A stretch of DNA of 64,000 nucleotides from Monodelphis domestica (taxonomy: Eukaryota > Chordata > Mammalia > Didelphimorphia > Didelphidae): assembly GCF_027887165.1 (NCBI RefSeq), contig NC_077232.1:10071059-10135058 (forward strand). Direction: 5' to 3'. Position 1 is the first letter of the stretch. Each line of letters starts with the position of its first letter. The notes beneath the pieces were generated by a model. The model was not told the DNA's origin. It saw only the letters and a list, made by a program, of their open reading frames with translations, and did no database searches. Below are positions 44,501 through 57,500 of the stretch, piece after piece. The position numbers were made by a program, and so were the translations under genes.

Positions 44501-47500
44501 GAGGGGGAAGAATAAGAGAATAAATTTAACTGATATGAAAACAAAAGATATCACTAAGGTTTTTTTAACCTTACCTTCCACCTTAGAATTAATACAATAT
44601 ATTGGTTCCAAGGCAGAAGAGTGGTAAGGGCTAGGCAATGAGGGTTAAGTGACTTACCCAGGGTCAGTTAGTGGTAGTCTATTGGTGACCGAGCATGACA
44701 ATTGTCTTTGTGCATTATCATCTATTGATGTACCCTCATGTGTACCCAGGGTCACAAAGCTAGGAAGTGTCTGAGACTAGATTTGAACCTAGGACCTCCC
44801 ATCTCTAGGTCTGGCTCTCAATCCACTTAGTTGCCCAGTAGCTACCTACCACTAAGTTTTAAGAAAAGATTAAGGTCATTTTCATTTCAGAGCTTCCTTC
44901 CTTCCTTCCTTCCTTCCTTCCTTCCTTCCTTCCTTCCTTCCTTCCTTCCTTCCTTCCTTCCTTCCTTCCTTCCTTCCTTCCTTCCTTCCTTCCTTCCTTC
45001 CTTCCTTCCTTCCTTCCTTCCTTCCTTCCTTCCTTCCTTCCTTCCTTCCTTCCCTCCTTCCTTCCCTCCCTCCCTCCCTCTCTCCCTCTCTCCCTCCTTC
45101 CCTCCCTCTCTCCCTCCCTCCCTCCCTTCCTTCCTTCCTTCCTTCCTTCCTTCCTCCCTCCCTCCCTTCCTCCCTTCCTCCCTCCCTCCCTCCCTCCCTT
45201 CCTTCCTTCCTTCCTTCCTTCCTTCCTTCCTTCCTTCCTTCCTTCCTTCCTTCCTTCCTTCCTTCCTTCCTTCCTTCCTTCCTTCCTCCATCCCTCCCTT
45301 CCTTCCTTCCTCCCTTCCTCCCTCCCTCCCTCCCTCCCTCCCTTCCTTCCTTCCTTCCTTCCTTCCTCCCTTCCTCCCTTCCTCCCTTCCTCCCTCCCTC
45401 CCTTCCTTCCTTCCTTCCTTCCTTCCTTCCTTCCTTCCTTCCTTCCTTCCTTCCTTCCTTCCTTCCTTCCTTCCTTCCTTCCTTCCTTCCAACATTATAA
45501 AAGCTGTAACCTTTCCCTCCTCCTCAGGCTCGAGTCTATCCAAATCCCACACATTCTTGATGGAAATAAACATCTTTGCTTCAGAGCTGTTTGCCTAATT
45601 GGTTGTATATAGTAATGTAATTATCGCTTGTTTGGTTCTAAGACTTATATTTCTTTCCTTTCTGTCTTCCTTCCTCTCCCAGAACCAGTCTAACTTAAAG
45701 GATAGGTAATAGGACCTGAAGTAATAAAGTCTGGATTTGAATACTTAAACTATGGGAGTTGGAAAGGATGTCAATGGCCATCTAATCTACCTCATACATG
45801 AGAATTCCTCCTAAAGTTCCCTCAACATGTAATTGTTCTGCATCTCTTTGAAGACCTCCCAGGAGGAGATATTCACCACTTCTTGAGGCAGCTCACCACT
45901 CTCCCAGTACCAGTCCATCATCTTCCCAATGTGGGACAACTCTCATTGTTGGATTTTCCCTAATCTCAAATCTAAATGTGCCCGTGCAACTGGCACCATT
46001 GCTCCTGGTTCTGGCCTCTAGGGTCAAATATAACAAGTCTACTTCCTCCTCTACAAGACAACCCTTCACAGAGTTAAAGACAGTACTCATGTTTTCCTCG
46101 AATATTCCTAAGACTAAATATGCCAAGTTTCTTCAGTTGATCTACTTAGGTAATAAACTCATGATTTTTCACTCTCTTGGCTGTCCTCTTCTAGATTCCT
46201 ATCAGCTTTTTGACATCTTTTGGGCACAAACAGGGTGTGTGCCAAGGGTGGGGGACATCGGAACTATCATCTCTTTGTTCCAGGAAGCAATGTTACTCCT
46301 AATGCTGCCCAAGATGGCATTAGAGATTTTTGATTACTCCACTTCACTGCAGACCCATATTAAGCTTGTGGATCTTTTCAGAACAATTGCTCTCTAGACA
46401 CATCTCCTCCACCTTATATATGGACTTTGATCTTTTTGTTTTATGCTTATCTTTATGGAATTGAATTGCTTTAGAGTCAGCCCAATGATCTCTCCCATCG
46501 AAGTCCTTCTGAATCCTGACCCTTTCTTCCCATGCATTAGAGATCCCTTCTATATTCAGGTCATTGGCAGATTTGATGAGCCATCTATGCTTCTATCCAG
46601 TGGATTGATATAAAGAATAAAGAGAATAGGGCCAGCACAGGTCCCTGGGGTGCTACATTGGAGATCTCCTGCCACATTGACAGTGAACTTTTAACAACTA
46701 CCCTTGGAGTCTGACCATGCAACCAGTTCTGAATCTCTCTGATGTGTCCTCATCTAATCCATTTCTCTACCTCTTCTCCCCCCCCCAAAACAGTATGAGA
46801 TACTTCATCAAGGACTTTGTAAAAACCAAGATAAAATCTATTCACAGCATTCTTCTGGTGGTCTTGTCCAAAAAGGAAAGCATTTGAGGTTAGTCTGGAA
46901 TCCCTTGTTCTTGATGACAACACCATATTGTCTCCTTGTAATCACGGCTTCCTTTCCTAGATATTGGTCAAACTTCTTTTTAATGATCTGTGCTAGAATT
47001 TTCCAGGAATCTCAGTTAAACTCATTGGCTTAGAGTTTGCAGCCTCTGTTGCCTCAGATTTTTTTTAATTCAAACCCTTCTCTTTCTCTAATCTTGTAGT
47101 ATTTTTTCCTATTCTCTGTGATCATAAATTATCACTGAATAAGGCTCAGCTGTCATTCTCTCACTCCATCATTGCTACTTATCCTTTCAGAAGTTCATCT
47201 GGACCAAATGAGTTGAATTCATCAAGGGTATCCAAGGTGTCCTCTTGTTGTATCCTTAGTTAACTTTTGGGCAGTCAGGAGTATGCCAGCGAAGGTTAAG
47301 CAAGAATCTCTCTACAAATGAATGAGTCTATCTTGGGAGCTTTTTGCCTACACATCAGCTGCTAGATTGATGGCTCTCCAGAGAGGCTCATAAGAAGCTG
47401 CCTGGACACAATCCCAGAATACCCTTTTATTCCCACAATTACAGGGAGGTTATATCAGATTAAGGATATTGTGCGTGCTCATAAGGACTGGGTTCTTATT

Positions 47501-50500
47501 GGACACTCCCTATTAATTATTTAATCTTTTACTGATCATTATAGCTTCATTCAATACTGATCATTATAGATCAATATAGTCAAAACTGAGTTTTAAGGTT
47601 CATTAAGTGCTTTTCTTATGTTATCTCACTGGATATTCCTAAAAACTCTTGAGAGGTTGGTGCTTTTATTATTATTATTCCCATTTTACAGATTGGGAAC
47701 CTTACACAAATATAGGCTAAGTGATTTAGCCAAGGTCACAAACCAGAAAGTATCAGAAGCTAGATTTGAACTTCGATTTTCCTGACTAGAGACAGTGCTT
47801 TATTTACTGCATTGCCAAAGTGTCCCATATAATCTTTGTCCAAACCTTTGTGAAATTTGAAGGTGCTGAGAGAATGCCAGCAACTATTATTCTAGGATAT
47901 TGGCTTGTCTTTGCCAAATATTACAGGGCCATGTTCAAACCAGGCGAGAGCTAAGAGAAAGATCAAAGAGAGGGATGGAATTACCCATCCATCACCCTAG
48001 TTCATTCTGTATAGCTGAAGCTGCTATTGCTTTAGGCTGCCTAATTCTTTTTTTTTTTTTAAACCCTTACCTTCCGTCTTGGAGTCAATACTGGTATTGG
48101 CTCCAAGGCAGAAGAGTGGTAAGGGCTAGGCAATGGGGGTCAAGTGACTTGCCCAGGGTCACACAGCTGGGAAGTGGCTGAGGTCAGATTTGAACCTAGG
48201 ACCTCCCATCTCTAAGACTGGCTCTCAATCCACTGAGCTACCCAGCTGCCCCCTTAGGCTGCCTAATTCTTGAGGTTGGCTATAATCTTACTTCTAGAGA
48301 AATAGTTCCATGTGCTTCATCTCAAGCTCTTTTTTGAGATCTCACTGGGACTTGTAGGGGATCTTGGGTCCTCAAAGGCTATAAAACACAGGAACCATAG
48401 AAGAATCCACCAACTAGGAAAAGTTTATGCTGGTTTGGGGCCAATTGCTATCTTTCTTGTCTGAGAACCAGCCTTCATGGTTTCAGATAACCAATCACTT
48501 GGGGGATTTCAGGGAAGATCAAAGTCTTTTTACCAGGGACAAAGGAAAGCATAATGGGATGATCTAAGTTTGAGAGAATGAGATTGGTGTGGATGAATCA
48601 GTATCTCTAGAATCTCTCTTGAATGTAAAACCTTGGTTATGTCATATAGAGCTGAAGACACAGACACCCACTTTGGCATGCATGTATCCTGGGAGATCTT
48701 GTCTATGGAGCCTCTTTTTCCCCCAATGCCCCCAGCAATGGAAATGATTGTTGATTTTTCTTTTGTTACCAAATTCTCTATCCTACCTGACAATTGTAGG
48801 TAGGAGCTCAAAGCTATAAACATAGTAATTGCACATGCAGATCACAATACAGCTGATTCCCAGCATTGCCAAAACTGTACGCAAAATTTCTATAAAGCAA
48901 AAGATGAAAAACACTCAGTAAACCAGAGTTCGCCATATCTTAGAGCCATTCACTTGTTCATTCATTTATCCATTCATTCGTTCAACCTATCCATTCACAC
49001 ACTCATTCATACATTTGTCTCATAAATTATAAATCTATTTATTCATTCTCTTCATCTACTACCGCATCCATCTATTTATTTTAACAATATTTAAATCATT
49101 AGAGGCAAGAAGGTGATATAGGGATAAAGTGCTAGACTTAGAGTCAAGGAAATCTGAGTTCAAATCCTGCCTTAGACACTTACTAATTGGGTGACTCTGG
49201 GAAAGTTAGAACTTCTCTCAGTCTCAGTTTCTTCATTTGTCAAATGGAGATCATAGCACCTATCTCCCCGGATTGTTGTGAGTAACAAATGATACAATAA
49301 ATGCAAAACAACTTGCAAACTCTAAAGTGCTCTATAGTAATTATTTGTTTGGTATGTCTAGCAAACAATAGTTATTGTGTCTATTTTGTGTAATTTTCTG
49401 TGCTAAGAGTTGGAGAGGTAGGAAGTATAAAGATGCATTTGACAATGACCATTGCTAAGAAACTCATAAATCTGAATTTAAAGCATATGGCAGCCATTGA
49501 TTCCAGTCACTTATTCATCTTATCCATCTATCTCTCTATCTAGCTCACTCAAGTCTCTCCTCATCTGTCCTGGTTTGGGTTTGAGTACTTGGTCTACCAT
49601 TTATTAATACTGCAGCTCTGGGAAAGCTGATTCTTCTCTTTGAGTCTATTTCCTGATTTTTAGAATGAGAAAGTTGGAGAGTCACCAAAGTACAGTGGAA
49701 AGAGTAATAGCTTTAGAGCCAGAAGACCTGAATTCAAATCCTACCTCTGAGACTTACTACTTGTATGACCTTAAGTAAATCACTTCAATTCCCTGGGCCT
49801 CAGTTTTTTTCATAAAAAAGGAATTTGGATTAAATGGCCTTTGAGGTCCATTTCAGTTCTAGATCTAAGATTCTACGATTGAGGGATCTCAAAGAATACT
49901 TCTAGTCCTAAGAGTCAGTAGGGATAGGGACTGAACCTATGATTTCAAGCTTTCCTGGCTGAATAGAGGATATCCATATGAAGAAACCCACTCTACTAAC
50001 TTTCAATACTTTTTTTCACTGCAGTTTCTAGTCTGAGAGTTGTTTAGTTCACTGAGGAGTTAAATGACTTACCCTGGGTCACACAGGTAGAAAGTATAAG
50101 GCACTTACTACTATATGTCAGGCACTATCTAAGTGCTATGGCTACGAAGAAGGGGGAAACCATTGTCCTTGCCCAGAAAAAGCTCATATTCTAATGGGGA
50201 TACAGTATATATATCTGACGCTACAAGAGATATATTGTGTAAATGAGAGGCACTTGCTGGCTTTGAGATCAGAGCTCCCTCTGCTATGCCCCCAAGGACC
50301 CAACTCTCAAGGAACCTAAACTAGCCATTCATTCTTGCCCAAAGAGTTTTGTGCTCTTTTAGGGAACAAAGGGAACCTGAGGGACACCAGAAATGATGAT
50401 GATAAGGATGGTTTGATAATAATAATATAGCTAATATTTAATATAGCCTACTATGTGCTCTAGGGCTAAGCACTTTATGGATATCATCTTATTTGATCCT

Positions 50501-53500
50501 GAAAAGATCCTGGGGAGGTAGGTGCTGTTATTATCCCCATTTTATGGGTAGTTAAAGGTTAAGTAACTTGTCAAAGGTCACACATCTAGGTAGTATCTGA
50601 GGCTGAATTTGAACTTGGGTCATTTAGACTCCAGGTCCAGTGCTCTATCCTCAGGGTCACCTACCTGCCTCTTCTCTATCCAATGGGCTACCTAGTGGCC
50701 TCTAATGGTATGAGACACTTCCCTCCCCTTTTCCTCTTTCCCCAAAGCCCATTTTCTTACCTTGGCTCAGAAATCCATAGCCAAATATGAGCAGTACAGC
50801 AGGGAAGAGGGAAGCCACGATTACTCTTTGACGACCAAAGCAGTTCATGAAAAACAAGGCTACAAGCTTGCTTACCAAGGTTGAAACACCAAAAACAATC
50901 TGGAGCCTTTGAATATTCTGCCCCAAGTTCTGTATGTCCAGAGCCATCCCATAAAAAATCAGAAGGAATGAGAAACTGCAGCAGACAGTGAGGAAAGTAG
51001 AGAGAAACCATCAAACTTGGATCAGGAGGGGGAAACAGAGATTAGGTGGAGGTTGACCATCAAGATATATGAGGACAACGAAAGCCAACATCTAGCTGCC
51101 CAAATTGAGTTGAGATTTAGTCTCTATGTAAAGAGAAATCTCATAATAGTTAGAGCTGTCTGAAAACTATCAGAATGGAATGATAATGGACTTCCTCCCA
51201 CTGGAGGTTTGCAAGCACAAGCCATTGCCCCTTAGTGGAGCTAAGATGAGGGAATCCTGGTGAGTGACTTCCTTAGGTTCAGGATGAATTGGATAGCCTC
51301 TGAAGGCCTTTCTGCCTCTACTGTTCTATAGTTCTATGAATCCGAGACAGAAGGTTGCAGCTGGCCAATCTGTCCTTTTCTTCTGCTTATCTACTGTGTC
51401 CACTGGAGACATTCCTTTGGGAGTGATTACAGCTTTCAATTCCTCATACATTAGAGGAAACCTACCCTGAAATGGACAAACAGAGGACTCTTGTGCGCAG
51501 GATGGGAAAGCGGACTGCATCCAACACGGTGTAATGGGTCTGTGCTGCATCTGACTCCTTCTCCATGGTAGATCTCAAAGCCTTTAGAGAAGATAGCCAA
51601 GGATAGAGTCAATCTGGAGGTTGGAGTCTAGAAGGGTAGAAGAAGCAGGAAGGATTGGGGGGGGGGGTGGAGAATTCTAGGCTGGGAATGGAACCAAATG
51701 AGAACTCATTGGTTATGACCCCAAAGCCTTATTAAGCAACTTCTATAATGCCATGTTCAGTGGTGCCATGCCTGTGGCCACAGGATTAAAGGAATCCCAC
51801 TGAGACCTTTGAAGCCACACAGGATCAGCCTGAGACGATAATGAGCAGAGACATCATTGTAACATGAAGGCGTGTGAGGTCCCTTCCAGCTTCAACTCTG
51901 TGACTATTTGGTCCATGAATCTGCCCTGATCGCACACATTTCCTGTGTCTGTGCCTCTGTCTGCATCCATAGCATTGCAGAAAGAATGCTGACTCTGGAG
52001 TCAGAAAACCTGAGTTCAGATCCCTCCCTTAATAGCTGTGTGAACTTGGGAGACTCACTACAGAGACAGACCACTGTCTGGACCCCAGTTTCCTCATCTT
52101 TGGGATGGTTTAGATGGTCTCTAGAACCCCTTATATGGGGATTTATTGTTCTATGATTTCCAGTTCCCTACACATGTCCACTCTACACGTGAATGTTCAT
52201 TAGTATAGTTGTGGGGAAGAGTTCCCCAGGTTTGTGGACAAAAGTTTTATTGATACGTTCTTATTAGGCTATTCCTTGAAATGCCTTTAGTTTGGATTGT
52301 GCTCGAAGCTGAACAATAAAGACCACCATTCCAGTGGGGGCTCATGAGCTATGGTTTTCAATGATGTCGTTCATCATTAAACAAATTTCCTACAAATTTT
52401 GTGAGGATTAATCATCCAGATTTGCCATGTGTGAGCAAGAGAACCTTGGTAGCGCCATTCACAGTCAAGGCTGCTATGAGGCTAGAGGTCCAGAGCTTGA
52501 TGTCTTCAAACAGATAAGTTTTCTCTGTCCGAAAGCAACCCTTAGTCCCCATGGCCATATTCTTGTCAAGTGTAGATTAAAGTGCCCACCCCAATCCCTT
52601 ACTTAATCCCGTCTCACTGAGACTTGGAGAAGGATCATCAGAGAGTAGACTTTCTTCTTGGGAATCAGCTATCTACTCATTTTGACTTGAACAGCCACCA
52701 TTTCCCATATCCCAGCCCTGCCTCCTTCTTCCCTTCTCACCTCTATAGTCAGGCTATAATCCTTTACTCCATTGATTTTTGCAACTTTTCTGAACTCCTT
52801 TAAGGCATCATCTAACTTGTTGTGGACAATCAGCCATCTTGCGGACTCTGGTAACCACCTAATTAAAAAGTGCATGACAGATACAGTTGATTATCTTTAA
52901 ACTTGCTAAAAAAGTCACATTTCTTGTATGTAGCATAGGTTAGGGTTCTTTTTTTTTTGCCTACAACTACTTGCTTTTTATCATTTTAATGTCCAAAAGA
53001 AAGTTTATGTGTAAAAGTTCTCATCTCCAAACATCCTATACTACAAAGTTCTTAAAAGGTGGCTAGAGTTTCTGATCAAATTTAGCCCTTCTTGATTTTT
53101 CCTCTTTGATAAAAATTTTTTAAATGAGTCAAGACCTGTGTCTGCTTTTGTCTTAAATCTTCCCTCCCCAATGTATGGTCAAATGGACTTAACAGGAAAA
53201 GCCTTTATAATTGTCAATAGAGGAGACAGCATTTGCACCATTGTTTCATTCCTGGAGCAAATGTCCTCCTACCTCTGCCCCATCTAAGTTATCATCTCAG
53301 GTTCATAATTCAATAAGTATTCACTTCTTGTATTAGCTATGCAAATGCTGATAGAAGAATTATATCATTTGAAATATGTCAATAATCACTGACCAAGAAA
53401 TAGACATTTCCATTCATTCTAAGTGAAGCAGATCTGTTTTTTAAGAAGAATTTTGTTTCCTTAATTTTCAGGCTTTGCTCTAAATCAGTGATGGGCAACC

Positions 53501-54463
53501 TTTTGAGCTTGGTGTGTCAAAATTCACCAAAAAACCAAGCATAACTCAGGTGGTGGGTCACTTCAAGAAAAAAACCATAATTTCATGATATTTATAGTTT
53601 AAGTAACAAAAATGTATAATTATAATATATAACTGTATTTAATAAAACAAAAACTAATTATTTAACTTATCTGCTTAATGACTTCTTTGTTCATGTGTTA
53701 GTCAGTTTCTTTTGTTGGTCTTGATATTATTTAACTTGTGTGAGGTGCCTTAAACTAAGATAAGTAAGGGGGAGAGGGGATTCTTTCACTAATCTGCCTT
53801 TTAGTGACTTTTTTTTTTGCTGAATTTCATTTACTAAATCTTCAATTGAAGGTTGGTATTTTGTACACTTCAAGCCCAAGTAAAAGCTACTAACTTCATC
53901 TATCAAGCTGTTTCTTTTGTTAATTTTGATATTATTTAATGCTGAGAATAAGGTCTCACAAAAGCATGTAGAGGGAAAAATTGTGAGTAAAGTCATTGCT
54001 ATATTTTTCAGGGTGCTAAAAGTGTCTGGTAATAGGTTCCAGGCACTCCTCTGTTGCACATGGGCCAGAGCCCTGCCCAGTCTTCTGCTGACCTGTCCCT
54101 GACCCTCCCCACTCCTCCTCCATCTGCCTTCCTGGTCAAATTCCTTCCCTGTGCATGTTTCTCCTCCCCCCCCCCCCAAGGGAGCCCCATGTGCCCCAGC
54201 CTCCTGGTGCCCACAGCTTGTCACTTGACCTTTGTCCCTGTGGCCAGAAGGTGGAGCAGTCCTCCCCACCCCCAAGCTGGACCAGGGCATGGCCACACCA
54301 AAGCTACGGCTCCCAGGGCATCTCCTGGGCCCCAAGGCAAGCCCTCATGCGGCCTCATATCATTGAAAATGGCTACACATGTCAGTGCTGATACATGTGT
54401 CATAGATTCACCATCATGGCTCTTAACCCTCTCCATTCCCTTATTACTCTGTTAAAAGGAAAG

Positions 54464-54514
<51 letters not shown>

Positions 54515-57500
54515 TGTATAAATAACAAGTCTAGCATCAATTTGTCACATTTTCAAAGTTATAACTGATGCCTGCCCTTTTCATCTAACATTTCTTTCCT
54601 GTGGTCTTTCTGTATTGAGAGAATCTGAGCAGAGTACTCTCCATAGTATTGTCATATCGTTAAGACTAAGGCAGAACCATTTTAAGAATGCTCTAACAAA
54701 CTTTTATATCTTTCAGAGTTAGAAGTTCCCTTAAAAACAAGAGATAGCACCAAAAAGTTTAGAAATAAAATTATTCTCATTTGTAGAATGTTGATGCTAG
54801 AGTAGCAATTATTAAATTTATTTCATACAAATTTCATTAGGAGTGTTTTTCTTTAAAAAACAAAGAAACAAACAAGCCTTATTTTCTGGTTTAGAATCAA
54901 TACTAAGTATTGGCTTCAAGACAGATGAGTTGTAATGGCTAGGAAATTGGGGTTAAATGATTTGCCCAGGACCACATAGGGGAATGTCTGAGGACAAAGT
55001 TTAACCCAGGACCTCCCATCTCCAGCCTGGTTCTCTATTCACTGAGCTACCCAGCTGCCTCTAGAATATTTTTCTAATGACACCTGCAAATTCTAAAGTC
55101 ATTACAGTAACAAAGTTATGCAATAAGACTTTTCTAATCTTGCTTCATGTAGCTAAGAGGTCTGATGGATAGAGTGTTATATCTGAAGTCAGGAACACCT
55201 GTATTTCTGAGTTCAAATCTCTCTCTTTCTTACTAGCTCTTTGACCCTGGGCTAATCACTTAACTTGACCCTCTTGGTTACTAATTTTTCCTCAGATGGT
55301 AGGAAGTACTGTTGACAAGCTCAAGGCTCCAACACTAGGACCAACATCACTGTCAACTCCTGACATTTAATGATTTTCAGAATCAAAGCCATGTTGAAGT
55401 TTCAGGCTGAATTTTTCTTGTACAGAGGCAAAGAAATCAATGACAGCCTGACATAAGTAAACAGCTTTCCTCTCCTTTGTAGGCTCTAGCTAAGAACCAG
55501 TTTTCCTTTTTTAAATAACTGGCTTTCATCACTTGTTGATTTTGTACATTTTTCATAGCCTTCATATAAGGTTGTCTGTGTGTATATACATATATTTGCA
55601 GAGGGGAATACATACATTTCTACTCAGTGTTATTCTTTTAATTCGAAATGCTTAGCATTCTTCTATTGTATTAAAGATCCATTTTTCCCTCTAGTAGAAT
55701 CATTCTCAGGTATTTTTACCCTGTAGGGTAAATTATTCCTGTTTGTAACACCATTCTTTTGCCTTTTGGAATATTGTATCCCAAACACCCATTTAGAGTA
55801 GAAACTTTGAGGTCTTCTGTGATCCTGACTGGTTCCTTGGTACTTGTATTCTTTCTATATGTATCTTTGTAATATTGTTTTTTCTTTGACATGGAGGCTC
55901 TGGAGTTTGGCTATAACATTTCTGGGACTATTCTGTGTAGGGTTTCTTTCTGGAAGTTATCAGCAAACTATTGCTCCCTTCAATTTGTTCTCTGTTTCCA
56001 ATAAATCTGTCAGTTTTCCTTTGTGATTTACTGAAATATACTCTTCATGCTTTCCAGTTCTGAGGTTCTATCTTAGAGGGAGCTTTCTTCAACAACCAAG
56101 ATATCTAGACTCTTTCCCCTCTGCTTAGAGATCCAACTAGTTAGTCAACAAGCATTTATTAAGCACTTATTGTGTGCCAAGTATTGTACTTGGCCCTGGG
56201 AAAACAAAGCACAGATTTCAGGGTAGGAAAAGTTCTCAAAGGTGATTTAGTCCAACTTGGATCTGAGGAAGAATCCTCTTTCCAACATTAGCCAACAAAG
56301 AATTCTCCAACCTCTGTTTGAAAACCCTCCATGGATGGTTGTCTCAACTCTGGGCTTAACATGACCAGAAAGAACATTAGAATTGATATGTCAGAGCTAG
56401 AAATGTTATTAAAACATATTTAACCATCATGATTTGTGCCAAAGGGGCTCCCTACAATTAGAATATAAGTTAAATTCCATCCTGATGAGAGTAAGGTTTA
56501 TCCGCTCTCTTTCCCACTTCTCCCATTTCTCCCTCCACTGTAAAATCTCTTTCATGCCTCTTTTATGTGTGTTCATTTACCCCATTCTATTTTTCCCTTT
56601 CTCCTAAGACATCCTTTTTTCTTACCCCTTAATTTTATTTTTTAAGATGTCTTCCCATCATATTCAACTCACACTCTTTCCCTCTCTCTGTGAATTGTGA
56701 TAAAGGATGGAAAGGTTTGCAATTTGCAAACTACTTATAACTGCCCAAATAATGATAAAGTTTTTAAGCATTACAAGAATCATCTTTCCATATAAGTATA
56801 CAAACCATTTAATTGAATGGTTTTCTAATCATTTCCTTTTTTCTGGTTATCTTTTTATGCTTCTCTTGAATCTTGTTTTTGAAAGTTAAATTTTCCTTTC
56901 AGCTCTGATTTTTTTCATCAAGAATGTTTGAAAGTCCTCTATTTCATTGAATACCTATTTCACCTACCTGAAAGATTATGCTCAGTTTTGCTGGGTTAGT
57001 GGTTCTTGGTTAAAGTCCTAGCTCTTTCTCACTCTGAAATATCATATTCTAGGCCCACTGATCCTTTCATGTAGAAGTTGCCAAATCTTGTGTTATTCTG
57101 ACTGTGGCTCCACAATAATTGAATTGTTTCTTTTTGGTTACCTGAAATATTTCCTCCTTGACCTGGGAGTCCTGGAATTCTGCTATAATATTCCTGGGTA
57201 TATCCTTTTGGGATCTCCTTCAGGAGGTGATGGGTAGATTCTTTTCATTTCTATTTAACTCTCTGGTTCCAGAATATCAGGACAGTTTTCCTTAGTAATA
57301 TCTTGAAAGATGATATCTAAGCTCTCTCTTTTTTTTTATCATGGCTTTCAGGTATTTCAAAAATTCTTAGATTATCTCTCCTGGATTTATTTTCCAGGTC
57401 AGTTGTTTTTCTAGAGATAGTTCACATTTTCTTCTATGTTTTCATTCTTTTGACTTTGTTAGACTGTTTGTTGATGTCTCATGGAGTCATTAGCTTCCAT

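Noticed and set aside
44893-45490. Regularly repeated units resembling a CRISPR array
   Set aside because: No unique spacers; simple microsatellite in a vertebrate genome.
44831-45598. Long ORFs (255 and 228 codons) of PSFL or KEGR repeats
   Set aside because: Pure translation of the CTTC microsatellite; open in several frames and both strands.
47900-48181. 93-codon plus ORF
   Set aside because: Its C-terminal part is a SINE read in one frame; the start is in unassigned intron.
51326-51550. 74-codon minus ORF overlapping gene C exon 6
   Set aside because: Wrong frame; the true exon frame is set by the 116-base size and the phases of exons 5 and 7.
54057-54355. GC-rich stretch as a CpG-island promoter or exon
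   Set aside because: It lies between hAT termini, CpG dinucleotides are few, and no splice-compatible SLC22 exon fits there.
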